From Bacillus thermotolerans (GTDB taxonomy: Bacteria; Bacillota; Bacilli; Bacillales; Domibacillaceae), in assembly GCF_000812025.2 (NCBI RefSeq), contig NZ_JWJE02000017.1:1-64000 (forward strand): DNA of 64,000 nt, given 5' to 3'. Of this stretch, positions 15,959-22,996 are shown one piece after another. The notes beneath the pieces were generated by a model. It worked only from the letters and a program-made list of their open reading frames with translations. It did no database searches and was not told the origin of the DNA. Each line of letters starts with the position of its first letter. Position 1 is the first letter of the stretch. Made by a program: the position numbers and the translations under genes.

Positions 15959-16552
15959 TTGGGAACATATAGGGATTTAGCGGTTGGATTTGCCCGCACT
16001 GGTGTGACCGGCTATGGGGGAGGTCCCTCAACCATTCCGTTAATTGAATATGAAGCTGTAGAGAAATACAAATGGGTCTCAGAAGAAGAGTTTGGCGAGA
16101 TTTTGGCTTTGGCCAATACATTGCCGGGACCGATCGCTACAAAAATGGCCGCGTACATTGGTTATAAGGTAAAGGGGAGCATAGGGGCAGTAGTAGCTAT
16201 TCTTACTCATATCCTGCCTTCGCTCGTAGCAATGATTGGGTTATTAGGGTTTATCTATTCATTCAGGCACTCACCGATCGTATCGGGAATGGTCCAGGGT
16301 GTGACTCCAGTTATAGGGTTCATGCTGGCGGAAATGGCTTATCGCTTTTTTGAAAAGGGACGCAAAGGACTCGGCGTTTCCAGGATGCTCTTATTTTCAA
16401 TTATTTCTTTAGTTTTCACAGAAATGCTCGGTCTGCATCCGGGAATTTTAATCGGTGCTTTTCTTATTTCTGCTTTCTTTATTGCAGCACGGAAAGAAAA
16501 GGCAGCCGCTTCTAAGAAGGTGATCATGCAAAGAAAGGAAAATAGCTTATGA
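15959..16552 (+). CDS. ChrA/CHR-family transporter, half-size subunit 1
   Basis: About 197 residues forming one chromate-transport (CHR) domain with roughly six helices and the motif GYGGGPSTIPLIEYEAV, then LANTLPGPIATKMAAY. The TTG at 15959 has AAAGGG upstream, whereas a longer reading would start inside the terminator hairpin. Short-chain CHR proteins work as pairs in antiparallel topology, and the partner gene follows with an ATGA overlap. In this setting an organic or inorganic anion related to the pathway is as likely as chromate. Confidence 0.85.
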   Translation: MGTYRDLAVGFARTGVTGYGGGPSTIPLIEYEAVEKYKWVSEEEFGEILALANTLPGPIATKMAAYIGYKVKGSIGAVVAILTHILPSLVAMIGLLGFIYSFRHSPIVSGMVQGVTPVIGFMLAEMAYRFFEKGRKGLGVSRMLLFSIISLVFTEMLGLHPGILIGAFLISAFFIAARKEKAAASKKVIMQRKENSL

Positions 16553-17079
16553 TTTATTGGGATATCTTTTGGGCATTTTTTATTTCCAACCTGCTTGGTT
16601 ACGGAGGAGGCCCTTCAACCATTCCGTTAATACAAAATGAAGTCGTTAGTAATTATGAGTGGATGTCGCTGTCTGAATTCGGTGATGTTCTGGCTATTGC
16701 TAACGCATTGCCAGGACCGATTGCTACGAAGATGGCGGGCTTTATCGGCTTTGAGCTTGGCGGTGTATTAGGCGCAGCTGTTGCACTGATTGCCACAATT
16801 TTGCCGTCAGCGCTTGCTGTCATTGTATTATTCAAATTTGTTGATTTGTTCAAGGATTCTCCGAGAGTCAAGCTGATGACAAAATCGGTTCAGCCGATTA
16901 TCGCTGTGCTGCTGGCTGTCATGGCCTACCAATTCTTCATTACAGCTTTCCAAAACAGCGGGGTATTGCACTTGTTGCTTTTGACGCTGGCTAGTTATCT
17001 TACACTTTACAAATTTAAGGTGCACCCTGCATTGGTCATTGGCTGCGCCCTATTCTATGGCGGAGTCTTCTTATCATAA
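16549..17079 (+). CDS. ChrA/CHR-family transporter, half-size subunit 2
   Basis: A 176-residue CHR domain with GYGGGPSTIPLIQNEVV and LANALPGPIATKMAGF-like motifs closely similar to subunit 1. Its ATG overlaps the stop of the previous gene (ATGA), so the two are translationally coupled. Together they make the heterodimeric equivalent of a full-length ChrA. It ends 37 bases before the second GntR gene. Confidence 0.87.
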   Translation: MIYWDIFWAFFISNLLGYGGGPSTIPLIQNEVVSNYEWMSLSEFGDVLAIANALPGPIATKMAGFIGFELGGVLGAAVALIATILPSALAVIVLFKFVDLFKDSPRVKLMTKSVQPIIAVLLAVMAYQFFITAFQNSGVLHLLLLTLASYLTLYKFKVHPALVIGCALFYGGVFLS

Positions 17080-17116
17080 AAGGGAAAAATGAAATGAAAA
17101 GCGGGTGAGGGGACAT

Positions 17117-17797
17117 ATGGAGACAGAGTGGAAAGAAGAAAGCTTTCTGTCTATACGGGAGCATGCTTATTTATATTTAAAGGATAAAATTTTAAAAGGG
17201 GATTATAAGGCTGGGGACCGCCTCATCGAACGGGAGCTGGCATCTCAGTTAGCCATTAGCCGTACGCCAATCCGTGAAGCCTTATTCCGTCTAGAGTCAC
17301 AGGGATTCGTGAAAACTGTACCGAGAAGAGGCGTGATTGTAGTGAAGGTCTCCGAGGAGGAAGTGATTGAGGTCTTTACTATTCTTTCCTCTTTGGAGGT
17401 GCTGGCTGCTAAACTAGCCGCCCAGCGAATGGATGACAAGATGCAGCGGGAATTAGATGAAAAGATTAATCAGCTGCTTGAGCAGCAGGAACAGGCGGAA
17501 GAGCAGTTTAGCAGTGAACATATCCAAATGAATCACTTGCTGAACAAAGCGGCAAAGAGTCCGAAGTTATTTGAAATTCTTTCAGGGCTGACAGATTATA
17601 TTCACATGGCTGCTAATATGGGGTATGAAACGCCTGGAAGAAAAAGAGAATCGTTAAAAGAACACTTGGAAATTATGAAAGCTTTGCGCAATAAAGAAAC
17701 AGAGATGGCCGAGTACTTAATGAGGATCCATATTGAGAATTCAAAGAAAGCTTATATCAGCTATATGGAGAGCTTGAAAGAAAAGCAGAAAGCTTAA
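17117..17797 (+). CDS. GntR-family transcriptional regulator, FadR/FCD subfamily (copy 2)
   Basis: A 226-residue paralogue of the regulator at 5606. The region SRTPIREALFRLESQGF and most of the winged helix are identical, and the C-terminal FCD domain (EHLEIMKA, MRIHIENSKKAY) is similar but more diverged, which fits shared operators with different ligand response. GTGAGGGG sits before the ATG at 17117. It follows the ChrA pair and precedes an operator-controlled ferredoxin unit. Which regulator controls which operator is not resolvable by sequence. Confidence 0.88.
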   Translation: METEWKEESFLSIREHAYLYLKDKILKGDYKAGDRLIERELASQLAISRTPIREALFRLESQGFVKTVPRRGVIVVKVSEEEVIEVFTILSSLEVLAAKLAAQRMDDKMQRELDEKINQLLEQQEQAEEQFSSEHIQMNHLLNKAAKSPKLFEILSGLTDYIHMAANMGYETPGRKRESLKEHLEIMKALRNKETEMAEYLMRIHIENSKKAYISYMESLKEKQKA

Positions 17798-17870
17798 TGG
17801 AGAATGAACGAAAAAATTTTATAAAATTGTAAGAATTTTTAAAACTTATAGTTGTTTATTAAAAAACAAT

Positions 17871-17890
17871 ATGGTATATTGTATACCAAG
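17871..17890. promoter_or_regulatory. GntR-type operator upstream of the second ferredoxin unit
   Basis: ATGGTATATTGTATACCAAG contains TTGTATACCAA, the reverse form of the cluster motif, with an extra GGTAT half-site. It lies 23 bases before the ferredoxin ATG and overlaps the likely promoter. Confidence 0.6.
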
Positions 17891-17913
17891 AAGAGCTCAA
17901 GGAGGAAAATCAC

Positions 17914-18264
17914 ATGCCGAAAATTAACTTTCTAACAAGCGAGAAAACATTAGAAGTACCAGAAAACTCCAATATTCTAAGAATGTCTCTGCGTTATGAT
18001 GGCGACCTGCCTAACCGTTGCGGCGGTGGTATTTGCGGAACTTGTGTTTGTAAGATAGAAGAAGGTGCAGAGTTTATTGATAATGTAAAGATTCAGGAAA
18101 GAAGAAAACTCGGAGATGATTGGCTCGAGAAAGGCTACCGTCTAGGCTGCCAAACGTTCGTTACTACAGGCGATGTGTCGATCTCTTGGGATGAAGAAGT
18201 AACCAATCAAGTGAAGAAAAGAAAGCCGGACAAAATCAAGAAAGAAGCTGCTCCAGTAAAGTGA
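17914..18264 (+). CDS. [2Fe-2S] plant-type ferredoxin (copy 2)
   Basis: A 116-residue ferredoxin with RCGGGICGTCVC (Cys-x4-Cys-x2-Cys) and the fourth Cys in GYRLGCQTFV. It has a lysine-rich C-terminal extension (KKRKPDKIKKE). It is clearly diverged from the ferredoxin at 11565, so the two are not a recent duplication. AAGGAGG precedes the ATG. It heads a unit with the small CxxH/CxxC protein and RidA, under a GntR-type operator. It is a candidate electron donor to the diiron protein or to the PaaA-like oxygenase downstream, which lacks a PaaE gene. Confidence 0.9.
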   Translation: MPKINFLTSEKTLEVPENSNILRMSLRYDGDLPNRCGGGICGTCVCKIEEGAEFIDNVKIQERRKLGDDWLEKGYRLGCQTFVTTGDVSISWDEEVTNQVKKRKPDKIKKEAAPVK

Positions 18265-18292
18265 TCATTAATCAAAAATAAGAGGTGAGATT

Positions 18293-18499
18293 ATGTGGGT
18301 TTGCAAGGGTCATTTAAAGGAAGTATTGGCACAGTTGGATACCCCTCATATTAGTAAGGCACCTTACAGGATTCAATGCTCTTTTTGCAGCAGCGAGGCG
18401 AGTGCTAAGCTGTACTACACTCACCATCCTTTCTTATACAGAAGAAAATCGAAAGCGCTTTACTATTTAGCAAACATAGAAGAGAAGCAATCCAGTTAA
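18293..18499 (+). CDS. Small protein with CxxH and CxxC pairs (possible zinc binder)
   Basis: A 68-residue basic protein. Cys4-x2-His7 (VCKGH) near the N-terminus and Cys29-x2-Cys32 (QCSFCS) could form one zinc site. The remainder is basic and aromatic (KLYYTHHPFLYRRKSK). AAGAGGTGAG lies 3 bases before the ATG. It sits between the ferredoxin and RidA genes at short spacing, so it is co-transcribed. I recognise no family. The CSFC motif recalls the PaaD-type ribbon at 22665, but the second Cys pair is absent. Confidence 0.65.
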   Translation: MWVCKGHLKEVLAQLDTPHISKAPYRIQCSFCSSEASAKLYYTHHPFLYRRKSKALYYLANIEEKQSS

Positions 18500-18521
18500 A
18501 AAAGAAGTGGAGAGAAGAAAC

Positions 18522-18998
18522 ATGGCAGAAGTAGTGAACACAGATGTAGAAGAAAGACTGAAAGCGTTAAATATCAATTTGCCGGATGTACCGGCCAATC
18601 CCCACCCATTTGCTCCGGGCGTTGTCTCAGGAAACACAGTGATCCTGTCAGGACAAACCCCAAAAGTTGACGGACGTCAGCAGTACGTTGGTATTGTTGG
18701 AGAATCAATCAGCATGGAAGAGGCACAGGAGGCAGCAAGAACCTGCACTCTTAACCTGCTGGCTTCATTGAAATACCTGGTCGGTGATTTAAATCGGGTG
18801 AAGCGAGTAATTAAGGTAAATGGTTACGTAGCAGCCACTCCTCAATTTAAAGAGCACCCAGTTGTAATTAACGCCGTGTCGAACATGCTGTATGATGTGT
18901 TTGGAAAAGAACATCAGCACGCACGTATTGCAGTTGGACTGGCTTCTCTACCAGGAGGAGCACCAGTAGAAGTTGAAATGACAGTAGAAATTAACTGA
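18522..18998 (+). CDS. RidA (YjgF/YER057c)-family protein
   Basis: A 158-residue RidA-superfamily protein with the conserved end HARIAVGLASLPGGAPVEVEM, which contains the Arg that binds the substrate carboxylate, and SGNTVILSGQTP near the N-terminus. It is longer than housekeeping RidA (about 125 residues), like the subgroups found in catabolic operons that hydrolyse enamine or imine intermediates or aminoacrylate derivatives. The ATG at 18522 has GGAGAG upstream. Its location in an inducible unit suggests a pathway-specific imine/enamine hydrolase role. Confidence 0.85.
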   Translation: MAEVVNTDVEERLKALNINLPDVPANPHPFAPGVVSGNTVILSGQTPKVDGRQQYVGIVGESISMEEAQEAARTCTLNLLASLKYLVGDLNRVKRVIKVNGYVAATPQFKEHPVVINAVSNMLYDVFGKEHQHARIAVGLASLPGGAPVEVEMTVEIN

Positions 18999-19092
18999 AA
19001 ATTTTAAAAAAGGTTTACAAAAAAACAGTTATATGATAGATTTTAAATTGTTAGATAATTCAGATTAGTCTAACTAAGAGGATGAATGGTGG

Positions 19093-19461
19093 ATGGCATG
19101 GATGGTTGGTCCTTTTAAACAGGAACTAATTAAGGATTATAATAATATCAACCTTAGGATGTTTGATATAGGTGTCAAAAGTCAAAAGGTTGATATTGTA
19201 GGTGATAAAGTGTTGATCATCGCCCATCATAAGAGAATTGCTGCTCTTAAATACCTGGACGAGATCAATCGCTCGGTCACCAAGATGACGGACCTTGCTA
19301 TTATTGACGCCTTTAAGGAGCATTTAAAAGAAGTCATAGAGGAGAAGTATGGCATGAAAGTCCGCTCGATTTTGAAGGACTATGATCCTTATACAGAAAT
19401 CTCAGGTACCGTTATTATATTTGACAAGCAAGTAAGTTCTTATATTGATATGGCTAATTAA
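19093..19461 (+). CDS. DUF2294 (Na-translocating-decarboxylase-associated) family protein
   Basis: A 122-residue protein that fits the DUF2294 pattern: an N-terminal helix, GVKSQKVDIVGDKVLIIAHHKR (strand pair), a helix, then EEKYGMKVRSILKDYDPYTEISGTVIIF. The family is common in Bacillaceae and has no firm function. A TTTACA-containing promoter lies in the 94-bp gap upstream. It closes the RidA-side segment and is followed by a strong terminator. The ATG at 19102 is an alternative start. Confidence 0.65.
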   Translation: MAWMVGPFKQELIKDYNNINLRMFDIGVKSQKVDIVGDKVLIIAHHKRIAALKYLDEINRSVTKMTDLAIIDAFKEHLKEVIEEKYGMKVRSILKDYDPYTEISGTVIIFDKQVSSYIDMAN

Positions 19462-19500
19462 AATAAAAGGACTGGTCAAGCGAACTCTCGAGAGTGCGTG

Positions 19501-19558
19501 AAAACCGTCAGTACAGGATATCAGATTACATCTGTATCGTTGTGCTGACGGTTTTTTT
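19501..19558 (+). terminator. Intrinsic terminator after the DUF2294 gene
   Basis: AAACCGTCAG pairs with CTGACGGTTTTTTT, with an internal loop of about 32 bases that can itself fold. Confidence 0.8.
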
Positions 19559-19724
19559 GTGCATGCTCAATAGATCAATGGTTTCTTGAGGTAAAAAGCG
19601 TCGGACTGCCTTCTCCATAGGAAGATAACCATTCACCTATCCTTCATGTGAAATTAATAGGTTTGCTTTTTAACACATTGCGGGCGAATAATCGGCAGCT
19701 ATCAACACAAATGGGGGGAAATAA

Positions 19725-20750
19725 ATGAATAATGTACAAGATGTCTTGAATGCACTGGACAAGCTGACTGGAGGAAGAGTAGTTAAGTCTCTAGGGGACC
19801 TTACAAGGGGAGATCATCCTTTTGTCATTATGAAATCTTCTAACCTTCCTGGGAAAGAAGTGATCGAAACGCCTGGCCTGGTTTACGGGGATTTGAATAA
19901 AAGTGTGAAGAAAATTGCCGTCACTATGACCATGACAGAGGGCAGCATTGAGCTGGCCGGGGCAACCGGCGTCGATGCAATCATTGCTCACCACCCAATA
20001 GCAGAGGCAGCTAATTCTGGCGGGGTTACATTAAAAAACTATTTAGATCTTTATAATGTAGCTGCATTTGAGCTGCATGAAGCGTTTCATGGATTGCACC
20101 CGGGTATTTCTTTTCTGCATGGCCATGAGGCTTATAAAGCAGATATCTCTTATGGAGGAGTGCACGGTAATGTACTATTTGTTGGCAAAACGCTTCCAGG
20201 GGTGCAAACACTCGGTGATATGTTAAGTCGATTAAATGACTTTATGGGATTACAGCAAGAAGAAGAACTTCTCTTTACAGAAAGAGAAGTAAGAGGGTCA
20301 TCTTCCTTAACTGAAACAAGCGTGGTTACACGCGGACGGATTGTGATTGGCAATGAGGATACACGAGTGAATCACATCTTGCACATTTTTCCTCATACAG
20401 GATTCTCGCCTGAGCATTTGCGGCAGGCAGCAAAAGAGCATCCCGAGGCAGACACTGTGCTTGCTTCCATCAGCCGTGTGTATGATGGACACGCTCTTAT
20501 TGAAATGGCTCGGGAGCTGGGGCTGAATATGGTCATTGGCAACTGCCATGTATTAGAAATACTAGAGAATGGCCTGCCGTTAGCTTATGCATTGGATAAG
20601 CTGCTGCCGGATGTGGAAGTAGTAGTTTTTAGGGAGCGCATAACAAGTACCGCTTTACATGAAACAGGAACCTCCCAAATGAAAGAATACGCGGAACGGA
20701 TGGCGGATGAGTATTTAGTTAACAGAAGTGCTGCCAAATTATCGAACTAG
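19725..20750 (+). CDS. NIF3/DUF34-like dinuclear-metal protein
   Basis: A 341-residue protein with NIF3-family metal motifs: GVDAIIAHHPI, with two adjacent His, and further His/Glu ligands (AFELHEAFHG near 115; HVLEI near 280). It is diverged from housekeeping YqfO-type NIF3. GGGGGGAAATAA precedes the ATG. The family is often annotated as GTP cyclohydrolase I type 2, but catalytic function is poorly established; hydrolysis of a heterocycle-like substrate would fit the neighbourhood. It pairs with the permease 18 bases downstream. Confidence 0.7.
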   Translation: MNNVQDVLNALDKLTGGRVVKSLGDLTRGDHPFVIMKSSNLPGKEVIETPGLVYGDLNKSVKKIAVTMTMTEGSIELAGATGVDAIIAHHPIAEAANSGGVTLKNYLDLYNVAAFELHEAFHGLHPGISFLHGHEAYKADISYGGVHGNVLFVGKTLPGVQTLGDMLSRLNDFMGLQQEEELLFTEREVRGSSSLTETSVVTRGRIVIGNEDTRVNHILHIFPHTGFSPEHLRQAAKEHPEADTVLASISRVYDGHALIEMARELGLNMVIGNCHVLEILENGLPLAYALDKLLPDVEVVVFRERITSTALHETGTSQMKEYAERMADEYLVNRSAAKLSN

Positions 20751-20768
20751 GAAAGAGGAGGGAAGAGT

Positions 20769-21893
20769 ATGAGTGAAGCAAAAAAGCTGGCCGAGGAAGC
20801 GGTTAAGTCAGAAGAGCAGGCAGTCGTTGCTCATCCTGACAAGAGAAAGTGGGCCAAGATTGAGTTAGTTGGTTTAAGTTTAGTGATCATTTCTTTGTTA
20901 GTTATGATGCTATCGCCAAGTACGCTGGCAGGGCTGTTTAATTCGATTGTTGATCAAGTCTTCTCTGTCGTGGTAGAGGTATTTCTGACGGGGACAGTCG
21001 GTGTCACGATTATTGTCAGCGTGATTATCGGCCGGACATTAGAACGGCTGGGCTTCACCGATGCTCTTATCCGGGTATTTGTCCCTGTCACTAAGCTGCT
21101 GAAAATTAATTCCGCTGTTGTCATTCCCAGCATTTACAACATTCTCGGCGATATTAATGCGGCAGGAAAAATAGCAGGACCGATTTTGGTGAAGTCCGGT
21201 GCTACAAAAGATGAGCAGAAGATAGCCGTAGCCACAATGGTACAATCTCAACAATCCTTCTCTACCTTTATGTTAGGAATGCTTGCATTGACTGCTGTAG
21301 GAGCTAATGCTTTCGTAGTGGTAGTACTAGCTGTATTTCTGCCCGTGCTCGTTGTTCCATTTCTTCTTTCCAAAACGATTTACCGGGATACAAAGGCTGT
21401 TCAGCTTGAGAATTTGCCTAGGTTTACTCCTAAGACAGGCGCTCTGCCGACTGTATTTAACGCCGCGCGTGAAGGAGCCGAATTGGTTTTTCTTCTCATT
21501 ATTCCGGCAGTAGCAGTTGTTTTTGCCATGATTGGCGTGCTGGATTATATTGGTATATGGACGACGATTGAATCAGGGTTATCGTCTGTTCTGCTCGCTT
21601 TAAATATTGAACCGGAAACAGGTATTCTATCTATATTGGCTACTCCAACACTTGCTATGGCTCAATTAGCGGAGACCGCTGCTTCTATTGACCCCCGCCT
21701 GGTAATAGGTTCATTTGTTTTAGCTTCATCAGGCTTGCCGCTTTCAACCGTTTTAGGACAAGTTCCTGTTATATGGGGAGCGAACTCTGACCTCAGCGAA
21801 AAGGAGGCAATGGGGGCGGCCGTTTTAGGAATTACGATGAGAATTATCACCGCTTTCTTAATCGTTTACTTTTTAACACCTATACTAGTTTAG
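20769..21893 (+). CDS. Nucleoside-recognition (Gate) domain permease
   Basis: A 374-residue membrane protein with a charged N-terminal tail (about 30 residues) and about eight helices. The repeated Gate-like cores begin VEVFLTGTVGVTIIVSV in the first half and AAREGAELVFLLIIPAVAVV in the second. Relatives include SpmA/SpmB and nucleoside-recognition permeases. It follows the NIF3-like gene with a GAGGAGGGAAGAG ribosome site, so a substrate import or efflux role linked to that protein is likely. Confidence 0.75.
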   Translation: MSEAKKLAEEAVKSEEQAVVAHPDKRKWAKIELVGLSLVIISLLVMMLSPSTLAGLFNSIVDQVFSVVVEVFLTGTVGVTIIVSVIIGRTLERLGFTDALIRVFVPVTKLLKINSAVVIPSIYNILGDINAAGKIAGPILVKSGATKDEQKIAVATMVQSQQSFSTFMLGMLALTAVGANAFVVVVLAVFLPVLVVPFLLSKTIYRDTKAVQLENLPRFTPKTGALPTVFNAAREGAELVFLLIIPAVAVVFAMIGVLDYIGIWTTIESGLSSVLLALNIEPETGILSILATPTLAMAQLAETAASIDPRLVIGSFVLASSGLPLSTVLGQVPVIWGANSDLSEKEAMGAAVLGITMRIITAFLIVYFLTPILV

Positions 21894-21901
21894 AAGGCAT
21901 T

Positions 21902-22369
21902 TTACCAATGTTTTGCAAGTTGAGAAGAGAGGTGAAGGTAAACTGTCGAGGAATTCAGCCTCTCTATTGAACGGGGATCTAGGTAAAAAGGGATTCGCTT
22001 TAAGTATGAGTGTTCTCGTTTCAAAAAATGAAGGCAGACGGTTCTTTCTATAGGCTCTATAAGTTCTCCGTTCACTAGCATCAGTTCTATTTGAAGTTCT
22101 TCTAGCTGGGCGCAAGAAGGAGCGGTGAAGGAACAGGGGGATGCTTGGAAAGGAGCAAATGAACGAGCAGTATCCTCGGAGATATGGTGGATCCTTCCTG
22201 TGGCTGCCAGCCGTTTATCTGGAAGAATAAATGCCGGCTCATGATACAAGTCTTTCCCTATAGAGGAAACAAGCTTTTTACCATTTTCAAAAATGGACAT
22301 ACAAATAGAAAAGTTAGGCAAAATGGATAGCGACCGAACAGTGAATAGTTCGAAACCGATTAAGTTCAA
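21902..22369 (-). CDS. Uncertain hypothetical protein
   Basis: An open frame of about 155 residues on the minus strand, starting at TTG 22369, which has AAGGGTGGGA five bases upstream; an in-frame ATG at 22387 has no ribosome site. The translation looks globular, beta-rich and Cys-containing (SFAPFQASPCSFTAPSCAQL) and resembles nothing I know. Against it, a plus-strand terminator at 22431 suggests transcription from the permease runs across this region. It may be a genuine orphan or a decayed gene. Confidence 0.4.
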   Translation of the reverse strand: MNLIGFELFTVRSLSILPNFSICMSIFENGKKLVSSIGKDLYHEPAFILPDKRLAATGRIHHISEDTARSFAPFQASPCSFTAPSCAQLEELQIELMLVNGELIEPIERTVCLHFLKREHSYLKRIPFYLDPRSIERLNSSTVYLHLSSQLAKHW

Positions 22370-22430
22370 GAGAGTCCCACCCTTCATGATGTTTAAATAT
22401 TCTATGAGAGAAAAGTAAGATTATGAAATC

Positions 22431-22470
22431 AAACCCAGCTGCTTCGTACGTCAGGCGGCTGGGTTTATTT
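22431..22470 (+). terminator. Intrinsic terminator, plus-strand direction
   Basis: AAACCCAGCTGC pairs with GCGGCTGGGTTT, followed by ATTTATTT. Confidence 0.65.
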
Positions 22471-22569
22471 ATTTGAAAAAAAGCAGAGCGCCTTATTAAA
22501 AAGTGACCGGGGCACAGCAATCCAGGTCAGAACTTGAATAAAAATTCTGAAAATATTAATTATTCTTTA

Positions 22570-22640
22570 TTGACACTTCTTAGCTTCTTGTATTAATATT
22601 ACGTTAGAAATGCGATGAAAAATAAAACGTATTAAAGTAA
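22570..22640 (+). promoter_or_regulatory. Promoter and possible PaaX operator of the zinc-ribbon gene
   Basis: TTGACA (22570-22575), an 18-base spacer and TAATAT (22594-22599) form a good promoter. Right after it, TATTACGTT and AAACGTATTA form an inverted pair about 20 bases apart, with CGATGAAAAATAAAAC between them, resembling the CGATAGTTAAAAAAACAT element at the two other PaaX-cluster promoters. Confidence 0.45.
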
Positions 22641-22664
22641 AATGAAAGAAAGAAGGGGAAGAGC

Positions 22665-22856
22665 ATGACGAATCAAACTATAACCGTTCATTGTTCGTTC
22701 TGTGACTCGGACAATGTGGATAAGATCGCCCCATTTGGGACTGCACAGCTTGTTTCTCAATATTATTGCAACAGCTGCCACAGTGTATTTGAATTTATTA
22801 GATGGCAAAATCCAGGAAAGAAAGAAGCGGAAATCCAAAAAGTAATTAAAAAATAA
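22665..22856 (+). CDS. Free-standing PaaD-type zinc-ribbon protein
   Basis: A 63-residue protein made of one rubredoxin-like zinc ribbon: HCSFCDSDNV...IAPFGTAQLVSQYYCNSCHSVFEF. This matches the C-terminal domain of PaaD (two Cys-x2-Cys pairs with a SxFG(S/T) link and a terminal FxYF-type aromatic strand). PaaD-family proteins help mature the PaaABC oxygenase. Here the ribbon is a separate gene, 5.2 kb upstream of the DUF59 half (28085). AGAAGGGGAAGAG precedes the ATG. It is alone in its transcript. Confidence 0.75.
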   Translation: MTNQTITVHCSFCDSDNVDKIAPFGTAQLVSQYYCNSCHSVFEFIRWQNPGKKEAEIQKVIKK

Positions 22857-22930
22857 CCACAATTATTGTGAAAGAATCCTTCTAATATTACGTTTTTAAA
22901 AAGTTCGCAAAAAAAAGATAAAAAAAACTA

Positions 22931-22989
22931 TTGCAAGTAGTTAGAATATTATGTATATTATGTATTGAGAACGATAGTTAAAAAAACAT
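22931..22989 (+). promoter_or_regulatory. Promoter and putative PaaX operator of enoyl-CoA hydratase copy 1
   Basis: TTGCAA (22931-22936), a 17-base spacer and TATATT (22954-22959) are followed by ACGATAGTTAAAAAAACAT (22971-22989). The same 19 bases recur exactly at 27060-27078 before the paaA-like gene, in both cases 11-14 bases after the minus-10 box. Confidence 0.6.
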
Positions 22990-22996
22990 TAAAGGT

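Noticed and set aside
18447-18462. CGAAAGCGCTTTAC, cre-like
   Set aside because: It lies inside the coding region of the small CxxH/CxxC gene, away from a promoter, so it is probably fortuitous.
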